Below are positions 57,860 to 64,000 of a stretch of DNA of 64,000 nt, one piece after another. Every line of letters starts with the position of its first letter. Within the stretch, counting starts at the first letter, position 1. The notes under the pieces are model-generated. The model ran no database searches, was not told the DNA's origin, and was given only the letters and a program-made list of their open reading frames with translations. The DNA lies in contig RSEE01000028.1 of NCBI GenBank assembly GCA_003971905.1, positions 434,001-498,000 on the forward strand. The letters run 5' to 3'. Position numbers and translations under genes: made by a program. The DNA comes from Moniliella sp. 'wahieum' (Eukaryota; Basidiomycota; Moniliellomycetes; Moniliellales; Moniliellaceae).

Positions 57860-59909
57860 ATGTCCTCCTCTTCCTCCGCCTACGATGACGATGATGAGTC
57901 GGGGATGCTCAGCGTTCTGATGATCATCGCCTTCACCCTAACCGTACTCGTCCTTGCCCTGTTGGCCGGTGGGGCTCAAGTGTTTGAGCGCCATGTGCGC
58001 ACGGCGCGCCGACGTAACCGGGCCAGAAGAAGGGCCTTGATCCGAAGACTCGGTCTTCCCCCCACTTTCTCTCCCGATTCAACTAGTCACCCCGACGTGG
58101 CCATCACCTCAGCCACCAACATTTTCTTCTGGCCGCCCCCCTGTGGCCCCCACCGCAGCCTCGGCTCCTACGGAATGGGTACTTGCTTGTGGGCTTCTTG
58201 CACCCCTATGCCAATGCTGGTGGTGGTGGGGAGCGCGTTCTGTTCCATGCGCTGGACTGGGTCATCAGAGAACATCCTTCGGCCGTGTGCGTCGTCTACA
58301 CGGGCGACATCCATCCGGACCTGGGCTTGGGAACTCAATTTTCTTCCAGTTCGCTGAACGCGGTCATGTCTGCTATCCCCTCTGCCCGGGCCACGGCCGT
58401 TTCTATTGCGGAGCGAGTGCTGCTCAGCCCCGCTCCCTTGTTGCGCCCGATGGATCCAAATATGTGGATGGGGCGGAGATCCTCGAGCAAGCCCACAAAC
58501 GGTTTGGTGTCCACTTGCCCTCGAACCGAGTCTACTTTTTGCCAGTCAAGTCTCGTCATTTGCTCGGCGACAGCTGGAAACGGTTCACTCTTGCTGGGCA
58601 AGCGTTTGGCGCGGCCATGGTGGCTTCCGAAGCTATGACCCAGGTCACGCCCGATCTGCTCATTGACACTACGGGTTTGGCCTTTGCTTCTCCAATGGCA
58701 CGCGCCTACAACTCTCGCTTGCCTGTGGCTAGTTACACCCACTATCCTGCTCTCACACGCACCATGCTCGGCCGTGTTGCGTCACGGCAGCAGGGTCACA
58801 CCAATTCGGCCGATGTGGTAAGCAGCGCTTGGCGGTCGCGTGCCAAGTTACTGTACTATCGTCTCTTTGCTCGTTTCTACACATGGGCCTTGCGTTCGCC
58901 AGATGCCTTGGTGGCCAATGGCTCGTGGACGCGCGCTCAACTCCGTGCCCTGCTCTACCCAACCGCGTACGATTTGGATTCCCAATTGGTGCCCGTCACC
59001 CCGGGCCGGCCCGACTTGGCCTCTGCCTCGGACCAGGCACAAGCACCGCCCCCGCGCAAGAGGGGAACCAAGGCGGCGGACATTGAAATTGTTTACCCGC
59101 CGGTGTGGCTGCCTTGTCGGTCTGCCCTCTCGACCCGCCCGGCGGACGGGCGGGGATTGTGTCTCTGGCCCAGTTCCGGCCTGAGAAGGAACATGTGACG
59201 CAACTGTACGCCCTTGCGGCGCTCCATGCGCTCCAAACTTCCCCCCCTTCCCAAGCCGAACAAGGCGACGAGAAAATTGAACCCAGCTTGAGCCCATTGC
59301 CTTTGCCCAAGCTCACACTCATTGGTGGCGTGCGGAACGCGACGGACGAGCGTCGGGTGGCGGCACTCAAGCAGCTGACGGCTCAGCTGGGATTGGAAGA
59401 TCATGTCGAGTTTGTTGTCAATGCGCCTTGGACCCATAGTGGACTTGCTTGCGCATGCCTCCATCGGCTTTTCCACCATGGTAGACGAACATTTTGGGAT
59501 TGGCGTGGTGGAGTTTATGGTACGTGCTGCGTCGGCCTGGCTAGCGTTGTCCTTCCTTTCCTTACTAACTCTCGGACTTCAGGCCGCCGGGTTGATTACC
59601 CTCTCGCACACCTCGGCCGGGCCGTGGCTCGATATCGCGGTACCTGAGTGGGAAGAGGTAGAGCAGGACGGCACGCCTACCTGGACCTTATCTCGCACTG
59701 GCTTCCACGCGAGTGATGTCGACTCGTACGCTGCCACTCTGGATTCGATTCTGCGCCTGCCTAGCGAGGCGCAGATGGCCATCCGCCGCGCGGCGCGGGA
59801 GCGAGCGGAGCGGGTGTTTTCCGCCTCGGCATTCGAACGTTCGTTTGCCCTCCACATCTGGGCGCCGCTCCAGGACAAGATGCTGGCTCAGACCCGTAAG
59901 AAGCAGTGA
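57860..59909 (+). CDS. ALG11: GDP-Man:Man3GlcNAc2-PP-dolichol alpha-1,2-mannosyltransferase
   Basis: ALG11 adds the fourth and fifth mannoses to the lipid-linked oligosaccharide on the cytosolic face of the ER. The start ATG 57860 gives an acidic/Ser N-terminus and one membrane anchor (about residues 19-38). Next comes the family motif [19 protein letters not shown] near 58185. Further blocks are [53 protein letters not shown] near 59160 and [17 protein letters not shown]. The GT-B EX7E motif is EHFGIGVVE near 59490-59517. An intron at 59520-59582 (63 nt, branch TACTAAC 59563) joins VVEFM to [14 protein letters not shown]. The protein ends at TGA 59907. Frame slips are seen near 58150, 58345, 59140 and 59425. 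The gene is normally important for growth, which favours sequence errors over decay. Confidence 0.94.
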
Positions 59910-60127
59910 CAGACCAGGGTAGGAGATCTGCTCATCAAACTTTTCTATGATATGAATGCATTCTGTCGGTGCGGCAGGGAGAGTCTGCCACCAGCGTGCA
60001 GCCTGACGTTCTTCCAATGTATCTTTGAACCGTACAGGGAAGGGGACATTGCGTGAGCCCAGTCGGATGCGATGTCACGGATCGAATAGCAGCATGAGAA
60101 TCCGATGTGGCCATGGGACCGATGCGC

Positions 60128-60702
60128 TTAGAACAGTTTCTTGTTCTGTTCCGACGCCTTCTTGGTCGCCGCATACCCTTCCGCTCCCACCACAGCCACC
60201 GTCACAGCCGCTGCACCAGCCAGAACAGGCGGTTCAATCTTCTTGATCTCCTCTTGGTGCGTGTAGATGTAGTACCCAGCTCCGCCAAGCAACAGGAGGT
60301 TGACCGCCCCGAGGGCCGAGACCCAGTAGGCCGGGTGGTGCTAAACACCTGCCAAAAGTGCTTGGCTTCCTTTTTGGCATCGGCCGCCGCCTTGGCCGCT
60401 CTAATACCGTCCCGCGCGTCCGTCGTCAGTACTCAACTCAGCGATCAAGATGAACAGGATGTGGCCGCGGGTACAAAGCAAGAGTTCGGTACGCACTTGT
60501 CTTCCCATTCCTGGGCGGCCTTGTTGAGCTCCGCGGCGAGGCGGTGAGACTCGGCATCGGCGTTGCCCGCAGCCTGCTTGGCCTGCTTGCGCAGGTCCTT
60601 GGCCTTGGCACTGGCTGCCTTGTGGACTTCCTGCGCCTTGGCGCTCGCGTCGTCCACCACGGCCTTGGCGGTGGAGTCGATCTTTTGCTCGGTAGAGACC
60701 AT
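60128..60702 (-). CDS. Small membrane protein, OM14-like C-terminal domain
   Basis: The start ATG 60702 gives MVSTEQKIDSTAKAVVDDAS, a highly charged Ala/Lys-rich helix that looks like LEA or hydrophilin sequence. Exon 1 ends in EWEDK. An intron at 60401-60496 (96 nt, GTGCGT...TACTGAC...ATTAG) joins it to AAKAAADAKKEAKHFWQVF. Two hydrophobic segments follow, WVSALGAVNLLLLGGAGYYIY and VLAGAAAVTVAVVGAEGYAA, and the protein ends KKASEQNKKLF at 60130. The FWxVF-xxPAYWxSxxGxxN pattern followed by two short membrane spans recalls fungal OM14-type outer mitochondrial membrane proteins. That assignment is from memory and only moderate. One base seems to be missing in the CCC before GGCCTAC near 60330. 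Confidence 0.65.
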
Positions 60703-61835
60703 GATGGAACGGTGGATGGGGCAGGGATGCAGGAACAACCGGAAGAGGTGGTGGATGGAAGGGGAAACGGGAAGAGAAGACCAGGGGGGGAGGGGGGTAG
60801 TGGATGGTGCCATTGGGCTGGCCAAGGGGAGTGTCCAAGGGTGCGGGTGATCCCGATCGGCGCGGGAGGAGCCGGGGGCAGCACGGGGAGGCTGTGGCGG
60901 CGGCGAGAGAGGGGCAATGGAGGGACACCGTGCATCGAGAGGATCGAATACTACCGAGCGCACATGAGACACATTCACAGATTCCGATTCCGTGCCCATC
61001 GCCTGGCTGGCGCGCTGCCTGCCGCTTGCCAGCCGGCGCAGGCGAGGCAGTGGGCGACACCTGGGGCCTGGAGCCATGGTGGCTCGCCAATGGGACCGAC
61101 GTCCAATGCTTCTGCTTCGACGGATTGGCCGTAGCGGATTCTACCGTGTGTGGTTTCATGTGAAGAAGTGGCGGTGGCGCCAACCGCACGGGCCTGCATC
61201 CCATCATGCATCCCGGCTGCCCAGCCGCACGGGGCCAGTGCGTGTGGTGCCCCGATCACATTCCCCCTCGCGATCTTCGATCGAAGATTGGAGCGTCAGA
61301 TTCCGATTCAGATCCCAGACGGCCTCGCAGCGCCTCCGACGCAGAGCCCCAGATTGTGCTGTCACCCGGTCACACCCACGAGCCAGCCTGGGCCGCGCGG
61401 ACCATTCATCGACGTCATCGCGTCACGCGTCACTAACCACCAGTGATCGATGGCACGTGGCATGTGGGCTTGCACCGAACGCAGGTGGAATGTGGAAGAG
61501 GGCATTGGAACTGCCTGGGTGCCGATTACGCAATGGGCGCTGGCGATGGCGCGTCGATGCCGGCTGGGGCCAGCGGGTGGCGAGCAGCGGACAGACGGGG
61601 CCGGGCGGAATGGGCAGAGGCGGAATGGGTGCAGGCGCCATGCTGGCCTCAGCCTGAGGAGCGCCTCAGCGCTTAGCTCAGCAGCCTCGGGTGGCGAGTC
61701 AGGCGGTGGCGCGCAAAGTCCAACTCCGGCTGAAGCTTCAAGTGAAGGCCGAAGGCACGCGCACGGGAAACACAATACACCACAGCCAGTGTTCTGTCCG
61801 TCCTCCCTTGCCACCACCACCACCATCCCCCCCAC
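60703..61835. other. Divergent intergenic region between the OM14-like gene and DUG3
   Basis: This shared upstream region of two divergent genes contains no supported gene. A CCTCAGC/GAGGCGC palindrome-rich stretch is at 61650-61690. The DUG3 leader ends in CACCA repeats. Confidence 0.5.
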
Positions 61836-63219
61836 ATGTGCCGCCTGCTTGTCTTCAAGGGCGCCGAGCCCATCCAGCTCAGCGAGCTCGTCACCCGGCC
61901 TGCCCACAGCATCATCAACCAGGCCTACGACTCTCGTCTCCGCCTCGACGCCACCCGCGCCGTCAACGGTGACGGCTTTGGCGTTGGCTGGTACGACGCC
62001 GACCTGCCCTCCTCTCCCCCCGCGTCCATTCCATCCGACGATGATCATTCCCTTTCCTCCGACGCGTCTACCTCCCCTTCTACTGCCTCCGCCGACCTTG
62101 ACGCAGCCGATGCCCCCGACCGTGGTGGCAACGACCACGACGCCAACCCCGCTGCGCCGTGCATCTTCACCTCTGTCACGCCCGCCTGGAACAATGCCAA
62201 CCTGCACCGCCTGGCTGACAAGATTCGCAGCCCCCTCGTTTTTGCCCACGTTCGTGCCTCCACAGCCGGGGCTCTTGCGGAAACCAATTGCCACCCATGG
62301 CGGTACGGACGGGTAATGTGGATGCATAATGGCCAAGTCGCCCAGTTCTCTTCCCACATCAAACGCCGCCTCCTTGCCTCTTTGCCCGACCATCTGTTTG
62401 CGTTCCCCCAGGGTCAGACCGACTCGGAGCATGCGTTTGCCCTCTTCTTGTCTCACTTGACCAATCCGGAACGTGCGACGCCCTTCGCGTGGCGCGAGCT
62501 GCGCGATGCGTTGCTTGCACGCACATTGCCGTTTGAATCGCTGGGCACGGAAGCAGGCGTGACCGAGCCGCTTCTCAACTTTGTCGCCACAGATGGCTGC
62601 AGTGTTGTAGCTTCCCGCTACGTTTCGTCCGCCACCGACGAAGCCGCGAGCCTCTACTTTTCTTCGGGCACCTCGTTTACCCCGCAGTCCTGGCAAGTAC
62701 CGCATGGTCAAGGCCGACAAGCGCGAGCGCTTGGCTGTCATCACATCCGAACCTCTCACCTTTGAGAAGGCCGATTGGATCCAAATCCGACCAACACCTG
62801 TGTCGTCATCACACCTCGGATCAACATCTTCAAGAGCCCATCCGCGACCAATTTGCGTCCGAACCGGGCGCGCCAGAACGCTCGCCTTCCTTTATTCTTC
62901 GCTCGGGATACAGCCCAACATTCCTGTCGGCCCTGCTGCGGAGCGGGCAAAGCAAGACACGTCGCAGGTGGTTCCCCCTGCTTCCCCCGCCGTCGCAGTA
63001 TCCTGCTTCTGCTTCTGCTTCTGTTTCTACTTCTGCTCCTGCCTCTGAGCCTACCGCTTCCGTTCCCGAGGTTCGGCTGACTGATCCCCCCTTGCCACCA
63101 AGCCCATTTCCTCGCCCTCCGCGACCACGCCCCAAGCCCCGTTGGTGGAGGCCAAAAAGGACGCATTGGCTGCGCTCCTGAAACGGCCCTCCAAGGCCCC
63201 CTCGCCCCCTGTTCTGTGA
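61836..63219 (+). CDS. DUG3: Glutamine amidotransferase DUG3 (glutathione degradation)
   Basis: With DUG2 this class-II glutamine amidotransferase-like protein forms the cytosolic complex that cleaves the gamma-glutamyl bond of glutathione. The start ATG 61836 gives MCRLLVFKG, so Cys2 is the N-terminal nucleophile after Met removal. Then follow NQAYDSRLRLD, VNGDGFGVGWYD, TPAWNNANLHRLADKI, VFAHVRASTAG, NCHPWRYGRVMWMHNGQVA, DSEHAFALFLSHL and the FVATDGCSVVASRYV block near 62590. An Asp/Ser-rich insertion of about 25 residues precedes TPAWNN. After a slip near 62695 the frame continues YRMVKADKRERLAVITSEPL and EKADWIQI. The C-terminal extension is Ala/Ser/Pro-rich; the frame ending LLKRPSKAPSPPVL stops at TGA 63217. 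See the PTPA entry for a possible fusion. Confidence 0.92.
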
Positions 63220-64000
63220 CCAAAGAGGAGACGGATACCAGGTCCCCGATCCCCTTGGAGACGCCTAGCCTGAAGGTCACCCCCGTCCCTGCTGCTCAGC
63301 TGGAAGGCAGGAAGTTCGAGGCGCCGCCCAAGCGGTTCTCAGTGCGCATGGCATGGACCGCTGGCGCACTTCGCAGACATTTGAAGATGAAGTGTTGTCA
63401 TTCATTTGGGTTTTGAACCAGGCGGCATGGGGCCGGACGCTGCGGGACCCGCAGGTGCAAGATTCAGCGCCGGTCCAAGCGCTGCGCCAGTTGGTCCGCT
63501 CTGTCGATGCGCTGGTCCAGGCCACCCCGGCCGTGGAAACCAATTCGCGGTTTGGCAACCCCGCCTTCCGTGAATTTCACGCCAAGTTGGTGGCGGCCGT
63601 GCCGGAGCTGCATCGTGCGTTGCGACAAGCTGCGCCGCTTCCTCCAGGGGTGGAGAACGAAGTAGGGGTATACCTGACCGAGTCGTGGGGGTCGGTACAA
63701 CGGTTGGATTATGGTTCGGGGATGGAGCTGTCGTTTGTGCTGTATCTGTTGGGTTTGGTCAAGGTGGGCTACCTGGACTTGGAGAGGGATGGAGCGGCGA
63801 TGGTGCTACACGTGTTTTGGGATTACATCCAAGTCATGCGCCGGATCCAACAGACGTATTGGCTCGAACCGGCCGGCTCACATGGCGTGTGGGGGTTGGA
63901 CGATTACCATTTCCTTCCGTTTGTCTGGGGCTCGGCGCAGCTTGCCCCGCACAAGCACTTGCGTCCGCGCGCGATTCACGATGCCGGCCTGGTACAGGAC
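63220..64000 (+). CDS. PP2A phosphatase activator PTPA (Rrd1/Rrd2 type), partial at the window end
   Basis: This is a peptidyl-prolyl isomerase-like activator of protein phosphatase 2A. Family blocks: FEAPPKR near 63320, then after a slip DRWRTSQTFEDEVLSFIWVL (from about 63356), FGNPAFREFHAKL, VGVYLTESWGSVQRLDYGSG, MELSFVLYLLGLVKVG, FWDYIQVMRRIQQTYWLEPA and GSHGVWGLDDYHFLPFVWG. The gene runs off the window at 64000. No ATG exists on the plus strand from 62707 to 63347. The conserved N-terminal FEAPPKR therefore lies upstream of the first available start (63348 or 63353). Either the protein is fused to DUG3, a start codon is lost to a base error, or the start is further upstream in a spliced exon. 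Confidence 0.9.

Overview
The window looks like nuclear DNA of a GC-rich filamentous or yeast-like fungus, most likely a basidiomycete. Genes lie on both strands. Several carry short GT-AG introns of about 50-100 nt with CTRAC-type branch sites, for example TACTAAC at 42785, 59563 and 10797. The gene set is fungal: secretory LIP-type lipase, GH55 exo-beta-1,3-glucanase, RTA1-like protein, Kes1/Osh4-type sterol carrier, ILV6, DUG3, YET/BAP31 and a TALE homeodomain protein. I cannot name the species; Ustilaginomycotina is a guess only.

Layout. 1-3393: end of a Ser/Pro-rich protein. About 4408-11610: the large cohesin loader SCC2/Mis4. 11611-16900: gene-poor, with a 1.5-kb LTR-type element (13885-15413) flanked by the 5-bp duplication ATAAG. 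16904-23403: RTA1-like (+), OSBP-related (-), MED7 (-) and GPD1 (-). 25247-25345: intron-containing tRNA-Phe(GAA). 25563-29938: lipase, ILV6 and BAP31/YET. 30103-31930: an unrecognised broken gene. 32886-35270: ataxin-2/Pbp1-like protein. 39260-50563: UNC93-like transporter, GH55 glucanase, flavin monooxygenase and TauD/TfdA-like dioxygenase, all on +. 51843-53023: TALE homeobox gene (-). 57860-64000: ALG11 (+), an OM14-like membrane protein (-), DUG3 (+) and PTPA/Rrd (+, cut by the window end).

Two properties cut across the window. First, almost every gene, including normally essential ones (SCC2, ALG11, MED7), is interrupted by single-base frame slips, often in homopolymers, while the protein sequence on both sides stays conserved. 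The simplest explanation is uncorrected long-read indels rather than pseudogenes, so the CDS spans below are gene extents, not clean reading frames. Second, the intergenic DNA is full of short tandem arrays with a 7-bp period whose unit is usually a 4-base palindrome plus TGA (or TCA). At least twelve different palindromes occur, and the palindrome can switch inside an array without losing the 7-bp register. This is the most unusual structure I found.

Most genes are unlinked housekeeping functions: cohesion, N-glycosylation, glycerol and amino-acid metabolism, glutathione turnover, transcription. The 39-50 kb stretch gathers accessory functions (transport, glucan hydrolysis, two oxygenases), but nothing in the sequence proves they form a pathway.
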